Origin: Viola odorata | Taxonomy: Eukaryota > Streptophyta > Magnoliopsida > Malpighiales > Violaceae | Direction: 5' to 3' | Length of the DNA: 64,000 nucleotides | NCBI GenBank assembly: GCA_963691705.1 | Contig: OY829539.1 | Location: 436,501 to 500,500, forward strand | Shown: piece by piece, positions 50,275 through 61,712 of the stretch | Layout of the letters: every line of letters begins with the position of its first letter | How positions within the stretch are numbered: the stretch's first letter is position 1 | Position numbers and translations under genes: made by a program | Notes under the pieces: generated by a model | The model's input: only the letters and a program-made list of their open reading frames with translations | The model's database searches: none | What the model was told of the DNA's origin: nothing

Positions 50275-50675
50275 GTACATTGCCCATATACCTGTCTATT
50301 CGTCGAATTTAGTTCTATTTAATAAACGAATCCGATCAGACCCGTTTTATTTTATACACAGATAGTTGGGATAAACCCGATAGATTTTTGTCTTTTCATT
50401 TATAATTTAATTAAAAATAAATAATTATAACTTTGTAATAACATATGATAGATAACTATACCAAAACTCTGATCCAATTCCAAAATCAAATCTTCTGTAT
50501 CCATCTGTGTTCTCCACTTCTCCTCTTAAGTTCCTAATCCTAACCCTAGTAGCAACCAACGGCAACCCTAAACGCATCAGCCTAGAGCAATTGTACAATG
50601 TGATGCATTTATCTCTACCTAAAAAATCAGCATTGATTTTGATTATGAGAATCCCGATCTTATTGTTTGTGTTTA
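50275..50675. other. Spacer with a possible coding relic
   Basis: The segment 50460-50640 is less AT-rich than its surroundings and reads TLVATNGNPKRISLEQLYNV in one plus-strand frame, but has no supported start, splice site or family match. I treat it as unassigned. Confidence 0.3.
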
Positions 50676-50910
50676 TATTTCTTTCAGCAAAAAGACATAA
50701 ATGGTCCCTAAACTTTAATTTTTTAATTAATGTGGCCCCTGAACTATTAATTTGTTTAATTACAACCCTGCGAATCGAACGTTTTGACAAAGTTGGACCC
50801 TATCGTGACAGAAATTTGATGTGGCGACGTCATCTTCCACGTCACCCATGTTTCACATGCCACGTCGTCAGCATCTTGCCACCTCACACCTCCACGTCAG
50901 AAAATTATTA

Positions 50911-51440
50911 TAATTAATTTAAAAATTCAAAAAATTAATATAATTAATTTAAAAATTCAAAAAATTAATATAATTAATTTAAAAAATTCAGAAAATTAAT
51001 ATAATTAATTTAAAAAATTCAGAAAAATAATTTAATTAATTTCAAAAATCCAGAAAATAATTTAATTAATTTAAAAAATCCAGAAAATTAATATAATTAA
51101 TTTAAAAAATTCAAAAAATTAATATAAAAAATTTAAAATTTTAATATAATTAATTTCAAAATTTAAAAAATCCTGAAAATAATTTAATTAATTTAAAAAA
51201 TCCAGAAAATTAATATAATTAATTTAAAAAATTCAGAAAATTAATATAATTAATTTAAAATTTTCAAAAGAATAATTTTATTAATTTAAAAAATCCAGAA
51301 AATTATTTTTCTTAATTAAAAAAATTTAGAAAATTAATATAATTAATTTTAAAAATTCAAAAAAAATTAGTTATTTAAAAAATTCAAAAATAATGTAATT
51401 AATTTAAAAAATTTAGAAAATTAATATAATTAAAAATTCC
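50911..51440. repeat. AT-rich minisatellite, left arm of the Mutator-like element
   Basis: Some 15 or more units of about 31 bp, built on AATTAATTTAAAAAATTCAG and AAAATTAATAT. The complementary array lies at 51715-52075. Confidence 0.85.
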
Positions 51441-51714
51441 ACTTACTTACCTTTTATTTCAGCAGCACCACTCTCCTTCTTTTTCTTTCTTTTCTTGTTC
51501 TTTCCGCAACAACCGATAGAGGGAGGGATTTGGGTGGTTCAGTGTGGTATTGATGGTTGGAGTGGGTTGACTGATGTGGTAGTTGCTGTGGTGGGAGCCC
51601 GTGGTGATTGATGGTTGGAGTGGGTTGATTTGGGTTATGTGGATTTGGCAGAATTTATTTTGCAGAGATGGGATTTGGATTTAATTAGAGAGGGATTAGT
51701 AATTGGAGAGAGAT

Positions 51715-52075
51715 TATATTAATTTTTGGAATTTTGAAATTAATTACATTATTTTTTTAATTTTTCAAATTAATTAAATTATTTTTCTGGATTTTATAAA
51801 TTTATTATATAAATTTTTTCAATTTTTTAAATTAATTATATTAATTTTCTGGATGTTTTAAAATTAATTATATTATTTTTTTGGATTTTTAAAATTAATT
51901 AAATTATTTTTCTGAAAATTTTAAATTAATTATATCAATTTTCTGAATCTGGATTTTTTAAATTAATTAAATTATTTTTCTGGATTTTTGAAATTAATTA
52001 AATTATTTTTCTGAATTTTTGAAATTAATTATATTAATTTTCTGAATTTTTGAAATTAATTATATTAATTTTCTA
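51715..52075. repeat. AT-rich minisatellite, right arm (inverted)
   Basis: Units such as AATTAATTATATTAATTTTC with TGAATTTTTGAA, the reverse complement of the left-arm array and shorter than it. Confidence 0.85.
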
Positions 52076-52307
52076 ACGTAGAGGTGTGAGGTGGCAAGAT
52101 GCTGACGTGGCTCGACGACGTGGCATGTGAAACATGGGTGACGTGGAAGATAACGTCGCCACGTCAGATTTCTGTCATGGTAGGGTCCAATTTTGTCAAA
52201 ACGTTCGATTCGCAGGGTTGTAATTAAACAAATTAATAGTTCAGGAGCCACATTAATTAAAAAATTAAAATTCAGGAGCCATTTATGTCTTTTTACCTAT
52301 TTCTTTC

Positions 52308-52767
52308 TTGCTTTTTTTTGGTTTGCTTTATGGATGAAATTTTTCAGATGCACTCGTATGGTTAATGAGAGAATTATTTTTTAATTTTTATAATTGTTTA
52401 ATTTTTTTTTTAAACGAGCGGCACCTGTTCGAAACAAGTAGTAGATAATAATTTTTATTTTTATTTTTTGTCTCGTGCCTGTTTATTTCCGACTTTATAC
52501 GGGTCAGGTCCGTGGACATCCGTCCGCATGTATTGCTAGCCCTCCTGATAATTGGGCTTGGCCTTGAGGTCTTACGAAAAAGAACACAAAAAATTGAAAT
52601 GGGCCATTGAACACAGCCCGTTCAAACTCACAGTCCTGCTAATAATAACCATCACAGATTCACAGCAGCCAAGCCGTACTAAGTGTTATCGTCTAGCATT
52701 TTCGTTCGATTAACAAACAGTAGGAAGAAAGGAAGGAAGGAAGAAAGAAAGAAACACAAGACCGGCG
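52308..52767. other. Promoter region and leader of the small mitochondrial protein gene
   Basis: Spacer, then a GA-rich leader (AAGGAAGGAAGGAAGAAAGAAAG, near 52725-52750 in short repeats) directly before the ATG at 52768. No clear TATA box was seen. Confidence 0.4.
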
Positions 52768-54281
52768 ATGGCGATGGCATTGAACAACGGCATGAGATCC
52801 GGCGCCTCCAAGCTACTCGCCGCCTCCGAATCGCTTCTCTCCAAGTCAGGTCAGAATCGCCTCCGATTCACTATTCTTAGATCTATCTGTCACCTCTCAA
52901 ATCAATTTAGGGTTTCCTCTTCTTTGTTGGATTCGGATTAAAATCCCCACTCTTCATCTCTTACATGCTTATTCGATTATATGAATAAGTTAATCCCTTC
53001 CCATTTACATTTATGTTTTTGCCTCAATCCATTTCTTTATCAAATAAATGATTGCAAATTGCTTCGTTTTTTATTTAATTATTATTTTTGTTAAATTGAT
53101 CTATTCGTATTATGACAATATTGTAGTGAAATGTGCGTTTCCTGTAAGTGTGTGTGGGTTGATGATTGAAAGTAGGTTGTTCCTGTGTACTCAAACACAA
53201 AACACACCCTAAACTGCTGCCTCAATTTCTAATCTCTATGCCATTGCCAATCACACACCTGCCCTTAATCTCTACCTGTGTACCTTTTGTTACCATTATT
53301 GCTTTTATTGGATTCGTATTGGTAGGAGTAAACAGCATGCACACCATTGTTATTATGTACCAGCTTGTTATCTTTATTACCTTGTTTCAACCAACCTTGA
53401 TAATCCACTCCCACTGTATTCCCTCTCTAGACCATATTGAAATATAGCATCAATTTCTTCCAAGCCTCTATTACTCTCATTTACTCAATCTCAATTTCTC
53501 CCTATTATGTTCCTCTTAGTTCCCGACCTCAGCTGTAAACTACATTCACTCAACTAGTGTTGTTATGTTGTAGTAGTTTTGTTTACCAAGATACCATTGT
53601 CGACTTCCAAGTGTGGCCAATAATTTGTTTTGTGGCTACTTGCCCTTTGAGGTTTGACAATTTCTCAAAGCATTTTCTTTTTTGCATTTTTCAGTGCCTA
53701 CCTACCATTCTACCTGGAAAGGCCTGCTTTTACTTACACTAGCTGAATAGTTTTCAATATGAGATTGCATTCTAGTAACGATCGTGTTTCTTTGTTCTTT
53801 TTATCTTAATCCTTGATAGACTCTCAATTACTTTATTGAAATCTTTACCTATCTTTATAGTTACTCATTGTGCTTTATAAGTTAGAGTTTCTTAGATTGG
53901 CTCCAAATTCATGTGAAACTACTTCAGTGATATTTGGCAAGTTCAGTTCCAGTGAGTTTTTTTTTTGTATGAAACCAGTTTCTGAATTTTTTTGTTAGAT
54001 CAGATTATTTTTAGGTTACTCAGATTCACTAACAAAAGAAAAACAATGTGTAATATTCTCTGGCAGTAAACAGAGGATTCCATTCGACAGGGGTAAAGAG
54101 GATGGGTGGACATGGCCATGATGAACCTTTCTATCTTCATGCAAAGCATATGTACAACTTGGACAGGATGAAACATCAGAAAATAAAAATGCCTCTTGCT
54201 GTCCTATCTGCCTTCAGCATTGGTGTCATTGTTCCCGTCTATGCTGTAATCTTCCAGCAGAAAAAGACTGCGTCTGGCTAA
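52768..54281 (+). CDS. Small mitochondrial single-span protein, probable complex IV-associated subunit
   Basis: Two exons (52768-52849 and 54067-54281, GT-AG, phase 1) encode 98 residues. The first ~35 residues are rich in Ser, Arg, Leu and Ala with almost no acids, and end in VNRGFHSTG, a typical mitochondrial presequence and cleavage context. A conserved hydrophilic middle follows (GGHGHDEPFYLHAKHMYNLD), then one hydrophobic span (about 71-90, MPLAVLSAFSIGVIVPVYAV) and a short tail ending KKTASG. I recall a plant protein of this type (Arabidopsis At1g72020) that has been reported with cytochrome c oxidase; this is from memory and unverified. A COX7c-like inner-membrane subunit is plausible. 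The gene itself is secure; the role is inferred. The 1.2-kb intron holds nothing recognisable. Confidence 0.8.
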
Positions 54282-55189
54282 GTCATGCTTTGACATTTCA
54301 TATGCAAATAATAGGAGCAAGTTTGGGATGCTTTGTTGAGAACAAAAGTTATCTGTTTTGATTGACAGTGCCTGATTTGGATTTATTTTGGTTTATCTAT
54401 TTCTCCTGGCTATGTGTTATCACTGTTGGATCCTGGAAAATTAGGATCTTTTTAATAATATACAATTGAAAAGGTTGGATTGACTGAGTGAGATATAGAA
54501 TCAAGTTACTTTTCTGTGCTTCCACTAGATGATTTAGTCTGCTATGCTGATTTGGATTTTATTTCAAGGATAGTTGCTCATAGGCGTGGGTTTGTTATGG
54601 AATGAACGTCATTACAAATGTTTCTGTAGTTTATTTGTCCCCTGCCACTCTTTGAAGGTATGTTGGTAAAGTACACGCGCAAATTTGCGGGTAAAGATAA
54701 TTGTACCAAGATAACTTGTGGATGCCTGCGAATACTAACAAATTTTTATTTTCACCTATTCAACAAAGAAATTGAATTTTTTAATTTATATTTTGGACCA
54801 TGTACTTAAATTTTTGTAATAGTTTAGATTTTAAATTGTATGTTTGATCTAGAAAAGTGGTTTATTATTTTGGAAATGATGCAAGTAAACAATCTCATTA
54901 ATAATAATGTTATTGCAATACATTAATATTATAAATAATGTTGTGTAAAATTTCAACATGTTCTTGGCTTGTTTAAAATATTTAAATTGATTTCTTTTTT
55001 TCCTTTTAGCTTAAGTAATGTTTTGAACTCGTGTTTATTTAATAAAATAATATTTTTTTTCATATACTTTAAAAGGTAATGTCATATGCAAAATTAATTT
55101 GTCTAATTTTTAAAATTTTGAATGATTTAATATGAGCCTCCACGCTTCTTAAGTTTCTTCTTCTTTTTCTTTTTCTTGTGCAAAGTAAT
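54282..55189. other. 3' region and AT-rich spacer
   Basis: Presumed 3' untranslated region of the preceding gene, followed by AT-rich DNA without supported genes. Confidence 0.5.
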
Positions 55190-55213
55190 TTTATTATTAT
55201 TATTATTATTATA
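55190..55213. repeat. (TTA)n microsatellite
   Basis: About eight TTA units in a row. Confidence 0.9.
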
Positions 55214-55339
55214 AAAACTTAAAAGCTTACAAGTTTTATGCTGTCACCCTACTATAATCAAGCCCAGCCCATTATCCTAACACTGAAAGATTTTAATTTG
55301 TTAAAAAGCAGACGTTCAAGCTTGGTAAATAAATATAAT

Positions 55340-55518
55340 TATATATATATTGCGGGTATTAAAACGGGTAAATACTATCCATACTCATATCTATACCCGC
55401 ACTTTGAGAGTGCGGATATATTCATGCCCGCAAAATACCCACAATATGCGGGTATTACCTACCCATAATCGCGGGTATTGAGCGTATATCCATATCCGCG
55501 GGCGGAATTGCCATCCCT
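55340..55518. mobile_element. Possible hAT-type element end
   Basis: Repeated GCGGGTATT/AATACCCGC words form several short hairpins. The segment ends GAATTGCCATCCCTA, the complement of the TAGGGATGGCAA termini seen in many plant hAT elements. The other end was not found, so this may be a fragment. Confidence 0.35.
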
Positions 55519-56249
55519 ATTTCCATCCCATACAAGATGGATTCGAGAAACATCCTCTGATGTTAACTGCTAGTTATTGTGGAGTTCTCTGTTTTATCAC
55601 CGCACTCAAATAGTAGCAGGCTTGCTTGCAGACTTTATTATGAGTGAACACGAAATATGTACTAAACTGGTATTAGCATTTTATTTGTCCAGTTTGATAA
55701 AAAAGAATGGGGTTTTAGTTTGTGGTGTTGATTCTTGGTATATTTTGGAGTTTATTGTGGTATTGCTCGTATCATCTCGTTTCAAGGAAGCTGGATTACA
55801 CGAGGAGATTGCGCAAATGTTTTTCAAAGACCTTATCAGTTTGTTTGTGGGAACGGGTATAAGATTTCAATCCAGCTTATTGATGCAAACTGAGTATAAA
55901 AGATTTTTTTTATGGAATGTCATCCAGTGGCTAGGATACTCTGGCCTTCACCTATGGCGTGAATGAGAAATTATTTAATAGACCGGATCTTCGCCCACTA
56001 ACAGGAACAATTGAGTATTTAACAATTTAATAACGTACACCCAGTAGTATATTTTGAACGGCAATGGAATATTTTGAACGTCTAAACAATGATCAGAAAT
56101 TGTGAGTGCGGTTCCAGAATAATGCCGTTCTCAACCCTTTTCCATTATAAGTTTCACATGAATAAGTTGAATTGTTTCAGTCTCTCCACTGTCCACTATG
56201 CTCTTCCAGCAGATGATTATGTTCGAGCAGCTATCAAATTGAATTCAGA
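55519..56249. other. Spacer, no recognisable gene
   Basis: A 129-codon plus-strand open frame at 55577-55966 has no recognisable domain, and I do not support it as a gene. Confidence 0.45.
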
Positions 56250-56650
56250 AGTAAATAATTGACCTTATTCACTTGTGAATCAACCCACATAATAAATAAC
56301 TCTAAAGTAAAAAAGTAAAGAAGAGAGAAAAAAATTATTTTGGTTTTTTCAGGTAAAAACCACGAGCAAATCGGAAAAAAAATCACTATGATCAAAATAC
56401 AAAGTACAACTTGTGAGAAAACCAATACCATAGGACCCCTATTTATACACCTCATGGAAGTATTCTAAACTCTCTTATAATCCTTCTAGGTTACAATCTC
56501 CTAGTTCTACTCAGCCATAAATTTCTAATACATGTATGACAAGTATAGAAAACTCCTACACGATTTCAACCTTGTAGCACATGTAATACAAGTCCTAGTA
56601 GAATTAGGACACTTGGGCCTATATTTAATATTTCAAGCCAATATTTAACA
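56250..56650 (-). repeat. 3' LTR of the copia element
   Basis: Left LTR, ending ...AATATTTAACA beside the polypurine tract. It shares most of its sequence with the right LTR, including CCCCTATTTATACACCTCAT, which on the minus strand carries the TATA box. Confidence 0.88.
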
Positions 56651-56830
56651 ATCTCCACCTTGGCTTGAAATCTCTTCCATCATCAACTCTGAAATATATC
56701 ATCAGTGACTTGCCAATTCCCCTAAGGGCCTAGTGTGTCTGCACCACACTAACCAAGTCTAGGCAATGCTTAAACTTATCTACCACTACTGTCTTTGTCA
56801 ACATATCAGCTGCATGTCTTGAGTACCAAC

Positions 56831-58445
56831 CTACACAAGATCAGTCTCACCAGAATTAACCAATTCTCTAACCTTGTGATACCTCACAGCAATATACTTC
56901 ATTATAGCATGGTATACTTGATTCTTGGCCAAGTGAATCACACTCTGACTATCACAATGTAACCAAATAGTTTCATGATTACAACCAATCTCCGAAACTA
57001 TTCCATTTAACCACACTGCTTCCTTAGCCGCCTTTGTCAGAGCCATATACTCTACCTCTGTTGTAGACAAAGCTACCATAGATTGTATTGTAGATCTCCA
57101 ACTAACAGGACCACCAGAAAATAAGAAAACATACCCTGTAGTAGACTTTCTACCATCTAAATCCCTAGCATAATCAGAATCCACAAACCCAATAAGAGAC
57201 AACTTATCATCACAAGAACAAAACTGAATACCAAAATTAGAAGTACCTCTCAAATATCGCAGAATCCATTTGACAGTCTGTCAATGTTCCTTTCCTGGAT
57301 TAGCCATAAACTTTCTAATCACACTCACGACATGTGCCAAATCCGGTCTAGTACACACCATAGCCATACATCACACAACCAACGACCTTAACATAAAAAA
57401 TCCTAGACATCTTGTCAATCTCATCATCTGACTGGGGACACTGAGAAGCATACAACTTAAAGTGACTAGCTAACGGAGTAACTACTGGTTTGACTTTATC
57501 TATGTCAAACCTCTCAAGCACCTTTTCAATATACTTTGCATGAGAAACCCATAACTTCTTCTTCTTGTCTCTATAGATTTTCATGCCAAGGATCTTCTTT
57601 GCAGAACCAAGATCCTTCATATCAAATTCAGTACTCAACTGCATCTTTAGCTGATTTACATTATCTATACTATTTGCAGCAATCAACATATCATCGACAT
57701 ATAGTAACACATAAATGTAAGTCCCATCAGCTAACAATCTATAGTAGATACAAGAATCATACTCACAACGCACAAAGTCAATATGCATCATAAAAAAGTC
57801 AAACTATTTGTACCACTGTCTTGGTGATTGCTTCAATCCATACAACGACTTCTTCAACCTGCAAACGTGATCCTCTTTACCAAGCTTCCTGAAACCCTCA
57901 GGCTGCTTCATGTAAATCTACTCCTCCAAATCGTCATGGAGAAATGTCATTTTAACATCCATTTGCTCAAGTTCTAAGTCGCACTTTACTACCATGACTA
58001 ACAAAACCCGAATTGAAGTATACCTCATCATAGGAGAGAACACCTCATTGTAGTCAATCCCTTCTTTCTGTGAGTATCCCTTGGCTACAAGCCTTGCTTT
58101 GTACTTATAGTCATCCTTTTCAGTCATTCCCTCTTTCTTCCTATAGACCCACTTGCACCCGATTGTATTTTTCCCCTTAGGTAGTTTAACCAACTCCCAA
58201 GTTTCATTCTTATGCAGAGATTTTATTTCTCCCATCATTGCTTCCATCCACCTTTCTTTTTCTGGACTAATAACTGATTCCTGAAAAGAACCTGGATCTT
58301 CACAACTAGTAACCAATGCAAACGAAATCACATTCTCAAAATCACCTTTGAGGAGGCCTGATATTGCGTTTGGGTCTATCCATGACTGAACTCTACTGCA
58401 CCTGCTCAACTCTACCTGGAGGATCAACCTGTTCCACATTCTCAT
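56831..58445 (-). pseudogene. Copia reverse transcriptase-RNase H, broken
   Basis: The 5' part (58445-57918) matches the copia polymerase start, with ETWELVKLPKGKNTIGCKWV and KARLVAKGYSQKEGIDYNEV. In-frame stops near 57920 and 57800 follow. The palm with the catalytic YVDD (LLYVDDMLIAANS) lies at about 57720-57680. A frameshift near 57350 precedes the RNase H part, with GFVDSDYARDLDGRKSTTGY and LSTTEVEYMAL (57180-57050). The protein would copy the element's RNA into DNA but cannot be made intact here. Confidence 0.9.
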
Positions 58446-58447
58446 CG

Positions 58448-59527
58448 CTATCTTCCTGTTCCTTCCTGAATCTTTACTAGTTGAAACTCCACCAAAATCT
58501 TAGACTCCTTTTTAGCAGGAAGCTCTGACTGTGAAATATTCTTGTCTTTTAGCATGGATGCTTCATCAAATACAACATTTCTACTAATGACAATCTTCTT
58601 TGCCTCTGGATCCCATAGTCGAAAGCCCTTCACCCCTTTCTCATACCCGAGAAACACACACTTTCTAAACTTGACATCTAATTTTGACCTTTGCACATTA
58701 GGTATATGCACATAAGCTGGACAACCAAAAATTCTAAGATTAGAATAATCAATAGGCTTCTCAGACCATAGTTCTTCTGGTACTTTATTATCCAATTTTG
58801 CTGACGGTGACCTATTCACAATGTAACATGTTGTGTTCAATGCTTCTGCCAAAAAATACTTAGGCAAACTAACCTGCAACCTCATACTCCTGGCCTTTTC
58901 TAGAAGAGTTCGGTTTAACCTTTTAGCTACACCATTCTGCTGAGGTGTATCTGGAGTAGAAAAGTTCATAACAATCCCGTGTTCCTAACAAAACTGAGCA
59001 AAATTTGCTTTTTTATACTCTGTACCATTGTCAGACCTTATACATTTTAATTGTTTCCTTGTTTGCTTCTCCACCTCTGCTTTCCACTTCTTGAAAATAG
59101 CGCATACCTCAGATTTCTATTTCATGAAATACAACCACACTTTCATGGAGCAGTCATCAATGAAACTGACAAAATAAACAACTCCACCTTGCGATTGAAC
59201 ACTTGTTGGACTCCATACATCACTATGCACATACTGCAATACCTCCTTGTTTCTGTGTGTAGACAACTTGAAACTGACCATGCATTGTTTACGAAGTACA
59301 CAAAATTCACAGAATCCCAACTTACAGTGCTTGATACCTTTTAGCAGATTCCTCTTATGCAATTCTGACATTCCTCGCTCACTCATATGCCCTAAACGGA
59401 TATGCCACAAAGCAGAATCATCAACCTCTAGTTCTGCTATTGAAGCTGCAACCTTATTGCCCACAATAATACAACCGATCAATATGTACAGATTATTGAT
59501 CAGCCGCTTACCCTTCATAACAACCAA
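58448..59527 (-). pseudogene. Copia integrase, broken
   Basis: The zinc-binding GAG-pre-integrase segment (WHIRLGHMSERGMSELHKRN ... CEFCVLRKQ) is followed by the first catalytic Asp (YVHSDVWSP) and the SFIDDCS motif. A stop at about 59117 and further breaks separate this from the third catalytic region (TPQQNGVAKRLNRTLLEKAR) and the C-terminal part (FGCPAYVHIP, FLGYEKGVKGFRLWDP). Confidence 0.9.
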
Positions 59528-59551
59528 AGATCCCTTTGTTATTTTCAGAAT

Positions 59552-59911
59552 CTAATCACTTAGTCCTGCTGAATATCCGTATCCTGTCTTTTCTAAGTAC
59601 CCAAGAGAAATCGGATTTTTTTTGAGTTCTAGGACGTGTTTAACGTTAGACAAAACTCTGATTATACCGTCATGCATCTTCACCTTAACAGTACCGGCAC
59701 CCACCACTTTACAAGGATGATCATCATCCATAGATACACTACCACCATCACACTCACTATAGGAATTGAGACACTCTATATGCAGATAGCAATGATGTGA
59801 AAATCCAGAATCCAAAGTCCATGAAGTTAGGAAAGATTCATTACCTGCAGCCGCCACCAATACCTCCTCATTAGAAGAATTGTCCGTGATAGTACTGGCT
59901 GTCTTAAACAA
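59552..59911 (-). pseudogene. Copia protease
   Basis: The aspartic protease core is visible as SWTLDSGFSHH, where the usual LDSGAS motif has Phe in place of Ala. The frame ends at a stop at 59552, separating it from integrase, with which it is normally continuous. A CCHC zinc knuckle (CFKCKEKWHYKRDC, about 59985-59945) lies just upstream, also cut off by a stop. Confidence 0.82.
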
Positions 59912-59939
59912 ACCATCATTCCTCCCCTTCCCTGCTTTC

Positions 59940-60933
59940 CACTAAGGACAATCACGTTTATAGTGCCATTTTTCTTTGCACTTAAAACACGTGACATCTT
60001 TCATTCTGGACTTTGATCTTCCTCTGGACTTCCCCCTTGAAGACGAACCTCTTTTCTGATCTCTGCCTCTATTTTCAGCAACCAAACTCTCTACTTGAAA
60101 ACCTTCATCTCCTATTTTCTGAGTTTTATTTTGATTCCTGAGAACAATGGTGATCTACTCAAGACCAACCGTTTGTTTGCCATAGAGTAGAGTCGTATTA
60201 AGGTGATCATACGAACGTGGCAAGGAGCAGAGGAGCATTAAAGCTTTCTCCTCATCTTGATACACGACCCCCAATCGCTCTAACTCAATAATTTTCTTCA
60301 TGAACAAGTCAATATGGTCACGTATATCCCCTCCTTCAGCAAACTCTCTGCTTGAAAACCCCCATCTCCTGTTTTCTGAGTTTTATTTTGATTCCTGAGA
60401 ACAATGGTGATTTCCTCAAGACCAACTGTTTGCTTGCCATAGAGTAGAGTCGTATTAAGGTGATCATACAAACTTGACAAGGAGTTGAGGAGCATTAAAG
60501 CTTTCTCCTCATCTTGATACACGACCCCCAATCGCTCTAACTCAACAATTTTTTTCATGAACAAGTCAATATGGTCACGTATATCCCCTCCTTCAGTCAT
60601 CCTTGTACTCTACAGATCTTTCTTCATCTCTAACCGGTTAGATAGACCTTTATTCAAATAGGCTGTCTTGAGTTTCTCCTATAGCTCCTTAACGTTTTTC
60701 GTATCAAATACTGTGTAAGTTATCGAATTCGACAAACATGACTTGATTGTGCTGAACGCAGTCTCCTTGCAGTCTTCCCAATCTACATCCTCCATCTTCT
60801 CCGGTTTCTTAGTCTTCAAGGCATAGTGAAGCTTCTATTGTACCAACAAATCATAAACTCTTAATTGCCATAGGGTGAAATTATTCTTTCCATCGAACTT
60901 CACAAACTCAACCTTCATACTCGGTCTGCTCAT
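59940..60933 (-). pseudogene. Copia gag with internal tandem duplication
   Basis: Starts at an ATG at 60933 (MSRPSMKVEFVKFDGKNNF), matching the N-terminal domain of copia gag. Several in-frame stops occur (for example near 60838 and 60685). The central region is duplicated in tandem with a 257-bp offset (60085-60341 and 60342-60600), which shifts the frame because 257 is not a multiple of three. Confidence 0.82.
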
Positions 60934-61006
60934 TCTATTGCAATAGCTGATTCAAAACCGTGAAAGCAGATCCGAACTCTAAACCAAGAGTTCCACTACC
61001 AATTGT

Positions 61007-61398
61007 TGTGAATAATTGACATTATTTACCTTTGAATCAACTCACATAATAAAAAACTCTGAAGTAAAAGAGTAAAGAAAACTTTTCAGGTAAAAAACCA
61101 CGAGCAAACTAGAGAAAATTTCACTATGATGATTAAAGTACAATTTGTGAGAAAACCAATACTACAGGACCCCTATTTATACACCTCATGGAAGTATTCT
61201 AAACTCTTAGAATCCTTCTAGGCTGCAATCTCCTAGTTCTGCTGACCTACAAATTCCTAATACATATATGACAAGTATAAAAGACTCCTCCATGACTTGA
61301 ACCTTGTAGCACATGTAATACAAGTCCTAGTAGAATTAGAACACTTTGGGCCGACATAACTTGAGCTTATATTTAATATTTCAAGTCAATATTTAACT
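61007..61398 (-). repeat. 5' LTR of the copia element
   Basis: Right LTR, starting TGTGAATAATTGAC on the plus strand and adjoining the primer-site-like sequence (minus strand ATTGGTAGTGGAAC). Confidence 0.85.
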
Positions 61399-61712
61399 AT
61401 ATTAAATATTATTTCTAGGTATCTTCCCCAGCGAAGCCTTTTAACAATGCCTGCAGGCTGCATCAAATGCTAATGTGAACCGAGTTTGACTTGTTGAACA
61501 TGCCTTATTTCGGAATCAAATTAATACAAACATAAAATATCAAGTCTCCTTATTTCAAAAGCATGACAGTAGTCTTGGTAGAAGCTACTGTACACAAATA
61601 CCAAACAGTCATTCATCATCAATCCTTCAAAGACAGACAGGCACCAAAGAATGGTTCTGAAATGAGAACCTGACTACCACAATCTCTCGCTCGCTACCCA
61701 ATGAAAGCTCCT
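61399..61712. other. Spacer and 3' untranslated region of the invertase gene
   Basis: Sequence from about 61500 to 61712 is presumably the 3' untranslated region of the minus-strand invertase gene. No poly(A) signal could be assigned firmly. Confidence 0.5.

Larger units (their letters stand above)
50686..52297. mobile_element. Mutator-like non-autonomous element with long inverted repeats
   Basis: Outer arms 50686-50910 and 52072-52297 are inverted copies of each other, at roughly nine in ten bases by eye. They begin (A/G)G(C/T)AAAAAGACATAAATGG. Perfect 10-bp TATTTCTTTC copies flank the element (50676-50685, 52298-52307), close to the 9-bp duplication typical of Mutator-like elements. The arms carry clustered CCACGTCA-type words. 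Inside, AT-rich minisatellites extend the inverted symmetry. A 250-bp central part (about 51460-51715), with a repeated TGATGGTTGGAGTGGGTTGA, is unrelated to the arms. No transposase is encoded. Confidence 0.85.
56250..61398 (-). mobile_element. Ty1/copia LTR retrotransposon, decayed
   Basis: About 5.15 kb between two ~400-bp LTRs (56250-56650 and 61007-61398). On the minus strand the order is gag, zinc knuckle, protease, integrase, reverse transcriptase and RNase H, the Ty1/copia order. A purine tract (AAGGTGGAGAT, minus strand) adjoins the left LTR, and a primer-site-like ATTGGTAGTGGAAC adjoins the right one. Several stops and frameshifts and diverged LTR ends (terminal bases changed, no target duplication left) mark it as old and inactive. 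Confidence 0.93.

Noticed and set aside
50507..50917. 136-codon open frame entering the Mutator-like element
   Set aside because: Half of it lies in the transposon arm, and the same peptide appears in the other arm at 52060-52251.
55577..55966. 129-codon plus-strand open frame
   Set aside because: No recognisable domain, no flanking exons, in a spacer; chance cannot be excluded.
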